Shown in pieces: positions 8,641 to 16,209 of a stretch of 64,000 bases of DNA. Every line of letters starts with the position of its first letter. Positions within the stretch are counted from its first letter, which is position 1. The stretch is taken from assembly GCF_003353015.1 (NCBI RefSeq), contig NZ_QREM01000009.1, forward strand, positions 79,318 through 143,317, given 5' to 3'. A program made the position numbers and the translations under genes. The DNA comes from Xanthomonas arboricola (GTDB lineage Bacteria > Pseudomonadota > Gammaproteobacteria > Xanthomonadales > Xanthomonadaceae). The notes beneath the pieces are model-generated. The model made no database searches, was not told the origin of the DNA, and saw nothing but the letters and a program-made list of their open reading frames with translations.

Positions 8641-9213
8641 TCATCCCAGCAACTCGGCCATGGCCACGATGCGTCGCGCCACTTCGGCCAGTTTGACGCC
8701 CTGCTTCATCGCCTGCTGGCGCAGCGCCGCGTAGGCGTCGGCCTCGCTCAGGCCGCGTTTTTCCATCAGCAGGCCCTTGGCGCGATCGACCAGCTTGCGG
8801 TCCTGCAAGGCCTGCTGCACATCGTCCAGGCGCTTGCGCATGCTGCTTTCCTGCGCAAACCGCGCCAGCGCCACCTGCACGATCGGCGCCAGCCGCGCCG
8901 GCGCCATGCCGTCGACCACATAGGCGGTGACGCCGGCGCCGACGGCCGCATGGATCAAGGCATCGTCGCCATCGCCGGAAAACATCACCACCGGGCGCGG
9001 CGCATGGGCATGCAGCATCGACAGTTGCTCCAGGGTGTCGCGCGAGGGCGAGTCGACATCGATCACCACCACGTCCGGCTGCTGGCTCTGTACCGCATGC
9101 AGCAAGGCACCGACCGAGGCCACATCGTCGAGCACCGTGTAGCCGGCGCGCGTCAATGCCTGGCGCAGTTCGCCGATCGGCTTTTCGGTATCGTTGACCA
9201 GCAAGACACGCAT
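8641..9213 (-). CDS. nasT: NasT, ANTAR-domain RNA-binding antiterminator
   Basis: A 190-residue response-regulator-like protein. Residues 1-120 form a receiver-like domain (MRVLLVNDTEKPIGELRQAL; putative Asp near 49 in VVVIDVD). After a coiled linker, residues about 130-188 are an ANTAR domain with the usual D-R-A-K-G-L-L-M-E-K-R-G-L-S core. ANTAR proteins bind tandem hexaloop hairpins and prevent terminator formation; such a leader lies upstream of narK. nasT and nasS are co-transcribed (4-nt gap) and are divergent from cysG over 82 bp. Confidence 0.93.
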   Translation of the reverse strand: MRVLLVNDTEKPIGELRQALTRAGYTVLDDVASVGALLHAVQSQQPDVVVIDVDSPSRDTLEQLSMLHAHAPRPVVMFSGDGDDALIHAAVGAGVTAYVVDGMAPARLAPIVQVALARFAQESSMRKRLDDVQQALQDRKLVDRAKGLLMEKRGLSEADAYAALRQQAMKQGVKLAEVARRIVAMAELLG

Positions 9214-9295
9214 TGGCGGCAGCGAGGCGTGGACGTGGCCTGATGGTGCCATGCAACATGCCGTCGGTGCGAGCCATCCTTTCGGAGTACGTCTG

Positions 9296-10294
9296 ATGCC
9301 GTTGTTCCCGTTGTTCGCAAACCTGCAAGCGCGCGCCGTGCTGGTCATCGGCGGTGGCGAAGTCGCCACGCGCAAGGTGCTGGCGCTGCTCAAGGCCGGC
9401 GCGCAGATCCGCCTATACGCGCATGCGCTCTCGCCCGAACTGGCGGAGCTGATGCAGGCCGGCCGTTTCGAACAATTGGACGGCCAGTTCGATCCGGCCT
9501 GGATCGACGACGTGTGGCTGGTGGTGGCCGCCACCGACGATGGCGCGTTGAATCAACGTGTCGCCGCTGCCGCCGGCGCGCGTCAGCGCCTGGTCAACGT
9601 GGTGGACGATGCGGAGCTGTCGACCTATCAGGTGCCGGCCATCGTCGACCGCGACCCGCTGGTCATCGCCATTTCCTCCGCCGGCGCCGCGCCGATGCTG
9701 GCACGCCGCCTGCGCGAACGGCTGGAACGCGAGCTCGATGTCTCGGTCGGTCGTTTTGCCGGCCTGTTTGCGCGTCACCGCGAGCGTATCCGCAGCCAGT
9801 TCCCCGACATGAATCGGCGCCGGCGCTGGTTCGACCGCGTCATCGACGGCAACGTGCCGCTGCTGCTGCAGGCCGGCAACGACGACGCGGCCGAAAGCGC
9901 CTTCATCGCCGCACTGGACGATGCCGGCGCGGTGTCGGCGCGTGGCAGCGTGCAACTGGTCGGCACCGGCCCGGGCGATCCCGGCCTGCTCACCCTCAAG
10001 GCGCTGCGCGCGATGAACCTGGCCGACGTGCTGCTGATCGGCGAGGGCATCCCCGATGCCGTGCTGGAACTGGCAAGGCGCGATGCCTCACGCCGCGGCT
10101 TGCCGCACGATGCCACGGCACAACACGATGTGTTGCTGGAACTGGCCACCGAAGGCCTGCACGTGGTCGCGTTGCGGAGCGGCGCCGGCTACAGCGATGC
10201 CGATGCCGCTGCAATCGAGGCCGCGCTGCAGGCGCGCGGGCTGGCATGCGAGCGTGTGCCCGGCATTGCTGCGCGGCCTGAAGCCGACGCATGA
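9296..10294 (+). CDS. cysG: Siroheme synthase with intact dehydrogenase/ferrochelatase half and decayed methyltransferase half
   Basis: Residues 1 to about 215 are the Met8/CysG-N type precorrin-2 dehydrogenase and sirohydrochlorin ferrochelatase (VLVIGGGEVATRK nucleotide loop, VVAATDD). From about residue 222 a CobA/SUMT-like domain begins (VGTGPGDPGLLTLKALR) but the product ends at 332 residues, while full CysG is about 457. The usual glycine-rich R-L-K-G-G-D-P-x-x-F-G-R-G-G motif is replaced by an unrelated run and the protein stops soon after V-P-G-I. Methylation of uroporphyrinogen III therefore probably needs a separate enzyme. The ATG at 9296 begins MPLFPLFANLQ; longer starts would run into nasT. 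Siroheme is needed by the adjacent NirB. Confidence 0.9.
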   Translation: MPLFPLFANLQARAVLVIGGGEVATRKVLALLKAGAQIRLYAHALSPELAELMQAGRFEQLDGQFDPAWIDDVWLVVAATDDGALNQRVAAAAGARQRLVNVVDDAELSTYQVPAIVDRDPLVIAISSAGAAPMLARRLRERLERELDVSVGRFAGLFARHRERIRSQFPDMNRRRRWFDRVIDGNVPLLLQAGNDDAAESAFIAALDDAGAVSARGSVQLVGTGPGDPGLLTLKALRAMNLADVLLIGEGIPDAVLELARRDASRRGLPHDATAQHDVLLELATEGLHVVALRSGAGYSDADAAAIEAALQARGLACERVPGIAARPEADA

Positions 10295-10322
10295 GCGGTG
10301 CGCGTGTGCAGCCACCGCCACC

Positions 10323-10685
10323 TCAGGTTTTCGCAAAGCGCTTGCGCGCACTGTCGCGCACATCGATGTCGAAGGTCACCTGCAACGCCGTGTGTTCGGC
10401 ATGGCCGGCACCGGCGTCGAAGCTGAAGCGCAGTCCCTCGCGGCTGGGCAGTTGCCGTGCATGGTCTTCCAGTGCGTGGCGCGGCACCGACAACTGCCAA
10501 TGGTCGGTGGCGCAGTTGCAGGCCGCATGCCCGCCGGTCAGGCTCACGCTGTGGCGCACCAGGCGCGCGCCCTGCCCGCTCGGCAAGCGGCTCAGGTTCT
10601 CGACCGTGCGCCCGGCGAGCAACTCGGCCAGTTCGGCTTCGTCGATGCGAAAGCGCAGCTGCTGACCTTCAATCTGGATTTTCAT
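10323..10685 (-). CDS. Conserved hypothetical protein downstream of mobA
   Basis: A 120-residue soluble protein (starts MKIQIEGQQLRFRIDEAELA) with no catalytic motif I recognise. Its start lies inside the last 17 bases of mobA, so the two genes are translationally coupled and probably form one transcript with moeA upstream. Codon use matches the neighbours. It ends 28 bp from the convergent cysG stop. A role in molybdenum or nitrate metabolism is suggested only by position. Confidence 0.8.
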   Translation of the reverse strand: MKIQIEGQQLRFRIDEAELAELLAGRTVENLSRLPSGQGARLVRHSVSLTGGHAACNCATDHWQLSVPRHALEDHARQLPSREGLRFSFDAGAGHAEHTALQVTFDIDVRDSARKRFAKT

Positions 10686-11238
10686 GAATGAGCTGACTCC
10701 ACTGCTCTGGCGTATTGCAATTGACGAACGCGGCGCGTTCTTTGGCGGTGACAGCCACGCGATGGCAGTGCAATGCGGCCTGCAGGGCGCGCAGCGAGCG
10801 TGACGACCCGGCGCCGGCCATCAGTGCAGCGAGCGCCTCACGCACAGCGGCGTCCACGTACAGACGCATCGGCAACATCTGGTCGTCGAAGGCAACGCAG
10901 CGCCCATGTGGTGGCGCCAGCAGGCGCTTGAGCAATGGCCTGGACAGCAGCGGCATGTCGACCGGGACCACCACCAGCGTCACCGCATCGGCCAGGCGAT
11001 CAATCACGCTGGCCAGGCCGCCCAGCGGCCCCAGGTCCGGCTGCGCATCGGCAATCCCGGCATAGCCCGGGCGATCGCCGCTGATCACCACCTCCAGCGC
11101 GCCGGCATCGAGCAGCAAGGCCTGCATGTGCTCCAGCAATGGACGTCCGTGCCACTGCAGCAGCGCCTTGTCCCGCCCCATCCGCGAGGACCGGCCGCCG
11201 GCCAGCACCACACCCGTCCAGGCAGGGGTGGCAGTCAT
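10669..11238 (-). CDS. mobA: Molybdenum cofactor guanylyltransferase
   Basis: MobA transfers GMP from GTP to molybdopterin to form the MGD cofactor used by NasA. The 189-residue product shows the nucleotidyltransferase signature LAGGRSSRMGRDKALL near residue 13, then G-P-L-G-G-L and the metal-binding VPVDMPLL near residue 95. The ATG at 11238 places the glycine-rich loop at the normal distance; upstream in-frame residues are not conserved in character. It lies between moeA (46-bp gap) and the small hypothetical gene. Confidence 0.94.
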   Translation of the reverse strand: MTATPAWTGVVLAGGRSSRMGRDKALLQWHGRPLLEHMQALLLDAGALEVVISGDRPGYAGIADAQPDLGPLGGLASVIDRLADAVTLVVVPVDMPLLSRPLLKRLLAPPHGRCVAFDDQMLPMRLYVDAAVREALAALMAGAGSSRSLRALQAALHCHRVAVTAKERAAFVNCNTPEQWSQLIHENPD

Positions 11239-11284
11239 GCCGCCTGCCTGCCGGCACCGCATCGCGCCGTGTGCAAGTCCATGC

Positions 11285-12538
11285 TCATGGCACAAGCGCC
11301 GGCGCAGCCGGTTGCAGGTGGCCCAGCCCGAACACCTGCGCCGTCGTGCTGGGCGCGGCGCCATCGTCCTGCGGTTCCAGCACTGCCCACACATTGGCCT
11401 GCAACAACGGCGCCACGCGGAACGACTCCTGCTGCGGCAGGATCTGCACGCAGAGCACGCCGGCCGCGTTGCAGGTCAAACGTGCGCGCAGGTGCTGCCG
11501 CCAGAGTGGCCGTGCCTGCATCGGCGTCTCCAGCGCAACCTGCAAGCCGCGCTCGGCCGGCATGCCAAGCAAACCGCGCAACGCCGGCTCGACGAAAAAA
11601 CGCAGCCCGGCGGCGCTGGCCATCGGATTGCCCGGCAGGCCGACATACAGTACGCCGTCCTCGAAGCGCGCCAGCAACACCGGCTTGCCCGGCCGCACTG
11701 CGACCTTGTGGAACAGCACCGCCGCGCCATGCCGTGCCAAGGCATCCGGCACGAAATCGTAGCGACCGCGCGACACCGCGCCCGTGCTCAGAATCACATC
11801 GGCGCCCGCAGTGCGCGCCTGCGCAAGCGCCGGATCGAAGCCGGCAACGTCATCGCCCACCTGTCCATGCCACACGACTTCGGCGCCGGCTGCACGCAGC
11901 TGGCTGAGCAGATAGCTGCTGGTGCCATCGCGGATCTGTCCAGGCTGCAGCGGCTGCGCCGGATCGCCGACCAGCTCGCGGCCGGTCGCAATCAGGGCCA
12001 CGCGCGGACGCCGCACCACCTGCACACGCGCACAGCCCAGCGCGGCCAACAGCATCAGGTGTGCGGCGCGCAGCACGGTGCCGGCCGCGATCACGCGATC
12101 GTGCAAGGCCACATCTTCTCCGCGCCGGCGGATGTGCTGGCCGGCGCGCAGATCGGCACGCAGACGGATGCGACTGGGTCGCAGGCCATCGTGCGCCAGC
12201 ACTTCCACCTGTTCGATCGGCACCACTGCATCGGCGCCCGCAGGCAAACCGGCACCGGTCATGATTTCCCACGCGTTGCCCGCCGCGATGCCGCCGGCAT
12301 CTTCGCCTGCGGCAATGCTGCCGCCGACCACATGTTCGCTGCCTGCAGGCGCACCACGACCGGCAGTGAGCAATGCGAAGCCATCCATCGCGCTGTTGTC
12401 GAAAGCCGGCAGCTCGGCCGGGCTCGACAACGCCTGCGCAAGCACACGCCCCTCGGCATCGGCACTGTCCACCCACTCCGCGGCAAGCACGGCGATCTGC
12501 TGATGGACAAGCGCAACTGCGTCGGCGTAGCTGATCAT
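11285..12538 (-). CDS. moeA: Molybdopterin molybdenumtransferase MoeA (paralogue 1)
   Basis: MoeA inserts molybdate into adenylylated molybdopterin. The 417-residue product has the family hallmarks FDNSAMDGFAL near residue 47, TGAGLPAGADAVVP near 94, ATGREL, STGAVSRGRYDFVPDAL and GLPGNPMASA. It differs from canonical MoeA in S-T-G-A-V-S-R-G where most have T-G-G-V-S-x-G. It heads the moeA-mobA-hypothetical gene set. A second, clearly different MoeA is encoded at 16210-17430. Confidence 0.9.
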   Translation of the reverse strand: MISYADAVALVHQQIAVLAAEWVDSADAEGRVLAQALSSPAELPAFDNSAMDGFALLTAGRGAPAGSEHVVGGSIAAGEDAGGIAAGNAWEIMTGAGLPAGADAVVPIEQVEVLAHDGLRPSRIRLRADLRAGQHIRRRGEDVALHDRVIAAGTVLRAAHLMLLAALGCARVQVVRRPRVALIATGRELVGDPAQPLQPGQIRDGTSSYLLSQLRAAGAEVVWHGQVGDDVAGFDPALAQARTAGADVILSTGAVSRGRYDFVPDALARHGAAVLFHKVAVRPGKPVLLARFEDGVLYVGLPGNPMASAAGLRFFVEPALRGLLGMPAERGLQVALETPMQARPLWRQHLRARLTCNAAGVLCVQILPQQESFRVAPLLQANVWAVLEPQDDGAAPSTTAQVFGLGHLQPAAPALVP

Positions 12539-12742
12539 GAGCAGGGCACGGTCGACCGATGGATGACCTGGCTAGGATACCGGCAGCCGGCACAGGCGTG
12601 GCGAGCCTGGCATCACAGCGCCCCGCACCTCGCGCCGCCCTCGGCGCACGCGCACTGCGCACATCGCTTGAAGCCGCTAGGACGCCTTGCGCACATGGCA
12701 ACCCGCACAGTGGCCTGCAGCTCCCCACGGTATCTGTGCCGC

Positions 12743-13033
12743 ATGCAATTCGTCGACCTTGTGGGCTGGCTTGCCAGCGCCGTGTTGATTGCCACCCTGG
12801 TCCGCCAGATCTACAAGCAATGGCGCGCGGATGCGGCACACGGCGTTTCGCGCTGGCTGTTCATCGGACAGATCAGCGCCTCGGTGCTGTTCATCCTCTA
12901 CAGCTACCTGGTCGGCAATGCCGTGTTCATCGTCAGCAACGTGCTGATCCTGCTGACCGCCCTCATCGGGCACGTGCTGCACCGGATCAAGCAGCGCCGG
13001 ATGGAGCGCGACCCTGCCGGCAGCACGGGTTAG
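12743..13033 (+). CDS. SemiSWEET/PQ-loop-like small membrane protein
   Basis: A 96-residue protein with three predicted membrane helices (about residues 3-21, 37-57 and 60-81) and a basic C-terminus (HRIKQRRMER). Length and layout match bacterial SemiSWEET sugar transporters, which act as dimers. The usual PQ dipeptide at the end of helix 1 appears here as V-R-Q, so the proline is missing. Substrate unknown. It is isolated between divergent moeA and convergent xthA, ending 10 bp before the xthA stop. Confidence 0.75.
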   Translation: MQFVDLVGWLASAVLIATLVRQIYKQWRADAAHGVSRWLFIGQISASVLFILYSYLVGNAVFIVSNVLILLTALIGHVLHRIKQRRMERDPAGSTG

Positions 13034-13043
13034 CACGCTGGTG

Positions 13044-14042
13044 TCAGTCGGCGCGTTTCTTCTTTGCCGCCTTGCGCGGCGCGGCGGGTGCGCCCGACTT
13101 GCTGGCCGCAGGCCGCGTGACGGTTTTTTTCTTCCCCCCGGTCCTGGACGCCGTCTTCGCGATCGGCTTGCGGACTGCAGGTGTCTTGGCAACGGCCCGC
13201 TTGCGTGGCCTGGACACGGCCGTGGCCTGCGTCGCCGGCTCGATGACCGCCTCCGGCACGCGCACGCTGATCCAGGTCGGCGCGTGATCGCTGGCCTTCT
13301 CCAGTGCACGGACCCACTTGTCCACGCCGGCGTCCTGCAGCCCGGGCGCCAGGGTGCGATTGAGCAGCAGATGGTCGATGCGCAAGCCGCGATCGCGCGC
13401 AAAATGCTGGCGAAAATAGTCCCAGAAGGTATAGATCGGGGTCTGCCCGTGCACCGCGAGCAGGCTATCGGTCCAGCCCTGCCCGAGCAGGGCCTGATAC
13501 GCCTGGCGGCTCTCCGGCTGCAGCAGTGCATCCTTGCGCCAGCCCTTGGGGTCGTAGATGTCGGCATCGGTCGGCACCACATTGAAGTCGCCGATCAACG
13601 CAACCGGGTGCGGCAGGTCCACCAGCGTCTCGGCATGCCGGATCAGGCGTTGAAACCAGGCCAGCTTGTAATCGAACTTCGGCCCGGGCTGCGGATTGCC
13701 ATTGGGCAGATACAGGCAAGCCACCACGACCCCATGAATTGCCGCCTCCAGGTAGCGGCTCTGCGTATCGCGCCGGTCCCACGGCAGCCCACGACGGATT
13801 TCCACCGGATCGGCGCCGCGCGCCAGCAGCGCCACGCCATTCCACGACTTCTCGCCTTGCCAGGTCACGCCGTAGCCGGCGTCGCGAATCGCCTGTTCCG
13901 GGAAGGCGTCCTGGGTGGCCTTCAGCTCCTGCAAGCCGACGATGTCCGGTTGCTCGCGCCGCAGCCATTCCAGCAGATGCGGCAGCCGGCTGGTGATGCC
14001 GTTGACGTTGAAGGTCGCGATCTTGCGGGTGATGACGGACAT
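13044..14042 (-). CDS. xthA: Exodeoxyribonuclease III with a basic C-terminal tail
   Basis: A class II AP endonuclease and 3'-5' exonuclease for base-excision repair. Residues 1 to about 262 form the exonuclease-endonuclease-phosphatase fold with IATFNVNGI, LQELKA, IGDFNVVP and SDHAPTW motifs. The remaining about 68 residues are an Ala/Lys/Arg/Pro-rich tail (for example KTPAVRKPIAK, RKAAKKKRAD) resembling histone H1 tails; normal XthA is about 250-270 residues and lacks it. The tail probably binds DNA non-specifically. Confidence 0.93.
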   Translation of the reverse strand: MSVITRKIATFNVNGITSRLPHLLEWLRREQPDIVGLQELKATQDAFPEQAIRDAGYGVTWQGEKSWNGVALLARGADPVEIRRGLPWDRRDTQSRYLEAAIHGVVVACLYLPNGNPQPGPKFDYKLAWFQRLIRHAETLVDLPHPVALIGDFNVVPTDADIYDPKGWRKDALLQPESRQAYQALLGQGWTDSLLAVHGQTPIYTFWDYFRQHFARDRGLRIDHLLLNRTLAPGLQDAGVDKWVRALEKASDHAPTWISVRVPEAVIEPATQATAVSRPRKRAVAKTPAVRKPIAKTASRTGGKKKTVTRPAASKSGAPAAPRKAAKKKRAD

Positions 14043-14475
14043 GGGCGAGCGACCAGGCGTACATAGCAGGCAAGCATCGCCGGCACGGCATGAAGCAGGT
14101 GCTCAAGCGAGGTGAAGCCCGCGCCAGTGCGTGCTGCTGTCCTCGACCATTGCCGTGGCGCCAGCGGCATCGCGGCCCTGGCGTTGAACTGCTGCAGCCT
14201 CGCCAGCGCGGCCCCGTCCGCGACCATCTGCGCCCTGGCGCGGGCGCCGGCAGCGGGCGCGTCCGCCACCACTGTGCCAGCTTCCAATCGTCCTCGGCAT
14301 GCTGCCTGGCCGTCTGCCTGGCGGGTCGCTGCGCTGCCGGGCACCCGCTTCTGCAGCGCAAGCCGCCGCTACGGCAGCACCGCGCCGGCTTGCTGCTGGG
14401 CGATGCGCTGGATCGCCGGATCGGGTGCAGGTCGAGCTGACACGCCGCAGCGCCCACGCATCGAGGACCGCTGGC
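14043..14475. other. 433-bp intergenic stretch without a supported gene
   Basis: Open frames exist on both strands but none has a convincing start, family motif or length. The minus strand holds Ala/Arg-rich frames interrupted by stops that could be a decayed gene. I see no terminator, repeat or promoter of note. Confidence 0.5.
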
Positions 14476-14691
14476 TCAGGCACCGGGATCCGCGGGCCCC
14501 AGCTGGTTGGCGGACAGGATTTCATCGATCCGCTTGACGATTTGCGCAGCCTGCTCCTGCGACTCGGCCGCAGCGGTGATCTTCTCTGCACGTGCATGGA
14601 ATGCATCCCAGAAATCGTCCGGATGCTGGCGACGGATTTCAGGCAATGCGTCGGCGAGGTGTTTCAATTGCGCGTCGATATCGGGGGTCAT
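14476..14691 (-). CDS. Small conserved hypothetical protein
   Basis: A 71-residue acidic, helical protein (MTPDIDAQLKHLADALPEI) without a recognised domain. A strong ribosome binding site (AAGGAG, 8 bases before the ATG at 14691) and normal codon bias support it. It is divergent from moeB over about 100 bp. Function unknown. Confidence 0.75.
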   Translation of the reverse strand: MTPDIDAQLKHLADALPEIRRQHPDDFWDAFHARAEKITAAAESQEQAAQIVKRIDEILSANQLGPADPGA

Positions 14692-14795
14692 TGAGGGTCT
14701 CCTTGTAGGCCCACGCTACCGCCGTGCCGGTGAGCCTGACGCCAACATGGCAACCCCGAACATCGCATGGCCTGCCTTTGCGCGACAATGGCGCC

Positions 14796-15938
14796 ATGAG
14801 CAGCCACGACATCTCTCCTGCAACCGCCCGCCTGCGCGCCCTGCAAGGCGCCTTGCTGGTCGATATCCGGCAGTTGCACGAGCGTGCCGGCGGCCAGGCC
14901 GAAGGCGCGTTGGCCATTGCTCAACACGAGCTGGAAGCCGCACCCGCACGGCACCTGTCGGAACAGGCGCGCGAGATCGTGCTGATCTGCCAGAGCGGCA
15001 AGCGCTCGGCACACACGGCGCAGATCCTGCGCGCGCAGGGCTATACGCAGGTGTCCTCGGTGCTGGGGGGCACCAACGCATGGACGCATGCCGGCCTCCC
15101 CCTGGTGCGCCCGACCCTGCCGCCCGACGAGCAGGATTTTCTCGAGCGCTATTCGCGCCATCTGCGTCTGCCGCAGGTGGGCCCCGAGGGCCAGCAGCGC
15201 CTGGCGCGTTCGCGCGTGCTGCTCGTCGGTGCAGGCGGGCTCGGCTCGCCTGCGGCGTTCTATCTCGCCGCCGCCGGCGTCGGACACCTGCGCATCGCCG
15301 ACGACGATGTGGTGGACCGCAGCAACCTGCAGCGCCAGATCCTGCATGTCGAAGACAGCGTCGGGGTTGCCAAGGTCAGCTCGGCCGCGCAGCGCATTGC
15401 CGCGCTCAATCCACGCGTGCAGGTCCACGCGCTGCAGGCACGCGTGACTGCCGGCAATGTCGACGCCCTGCTGGAGGGCGTGGATGTGGTGATCGACGGC
15501 GCCGATAATTTCCCTGCGCGCTATCTGCTCAACGATGCCTGCGTCAAACTCGGCAAGCCGCTGGTCTACGGTGCGGTACAGCAGTTCGAAGGGCAGCTCA
15601 GCGTGTTCGATGCCGGCCGCAGGCGCGGCCAGGCACCGTGCTATCGCTGCCTGTTTCCCGAGCCACCGCCAGCCGAGTTCGCGCCCAGCTGCGCCGAAGC
15701 CGGCGTGCTGGGCGTGCTGCCCGGGGTGATCGGACTGCTGCAGGCCACCGAGGCGATCAAGTTGCTGCTGGGCATCGGCGACACACTCACCGGACGCCTG
15801 CTCAGCTTCGATGCGCTGGCGATGCGGTTTCGCGAGATCCGGCTGCCGCCCGACCCGCATTGCCCGGTGTGTGCACCCGGTGTCGCATTCCCTGGTTACG
15901 CCGATTACGCCGCGTTCTGCGGCAGCGCCATCGGCTGA
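14796..15938 (+). CDS. moeB: Rhodanese-MoeB/ThiF fusion, sulfur-carrier adenylyltransferase
   Basis: The 380-residue protein joins an N-terminal rhodanese domain (about residues 15-105, active loop ICQSGKRS with Cys near 67) to an E1-like MoeB/ThiF domain. The latter shows GAGGLGSPAAFYLAAAG, DVVDRSNLQRQ, DGADNFPARYLLND, and two zinc Cys pairs (CYRC and CPVC). MoeB adenylates the C-terminus of MoaD or ThiS; the rhodanese can supply the sulfur. In eukaryotic MOCS3/Uba4 the rhodanese is at the other end. It completes the Moco gene set beside moeA and mobA. Confidence 0.92.
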   Translation: MSSHDISPATARLRALQGALLVDIRQLHERAGGQAEGALAIAQHELEAAPARHLSEQAREIVLICQSGKRSAHTAQILRAQGYTQVSSVLGGTNAWTHAGLPLVRPTLPPDEQDFLERYSRHLRLPQVGPEGQQRLARSRVLLVGAGGLGSPAAFYLAAAGVGHLRIADDDVVDRSNLQRQILHVEDSVGVAKVSSAAQRIAALNPRVQVHALQARVTAGNVDALLEGVDVVIDGADNFPARYLLNDACVKLGKPLVYGAVQQFEGQLSVFDAGRRRGQAPCYRCLFPEPPPAEFAPSCAEAGVLGVLPGVIGLLQATEAIKLLLGIGDTLTGRLLSFDALAMRFREIRLPPDPHCPVCAPGVAFPGYADYAAFCGSAIG

Positions 15939-16209
15939 GCGCGGCGATCAAACGCACCTCAGTGGCGTGCGTTACCACGTATCGTGCGTGCGCCGGCCTG
16001 CCACGTGGGCAGGCGATGTCTTTCACTGCCCGTCGTCATTGCCTCAGCGTCGCCGACACCCAGCTAATGCACCGTTGGCAGCCACATGCGAACGGCGCGG
16101 AAGCAACGGCATGCCAGGAACCGGGGCGCATGCCGCAGCGTGCAGCGGTTGCGCCCGCCTGGCGGTGAGCGCAGTGCTTGCTGCAAGCCGCGCCTGGTTC
16201 ACCAAGCGA

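Noticed and set aside
14043..14475. Minus-strand frames as a gene downstream of the 71-residue protein
   Set aside because: No ribosome binding site, no family match and only Ala/Arg-rich composition; a decayed gene cannot be excluded.
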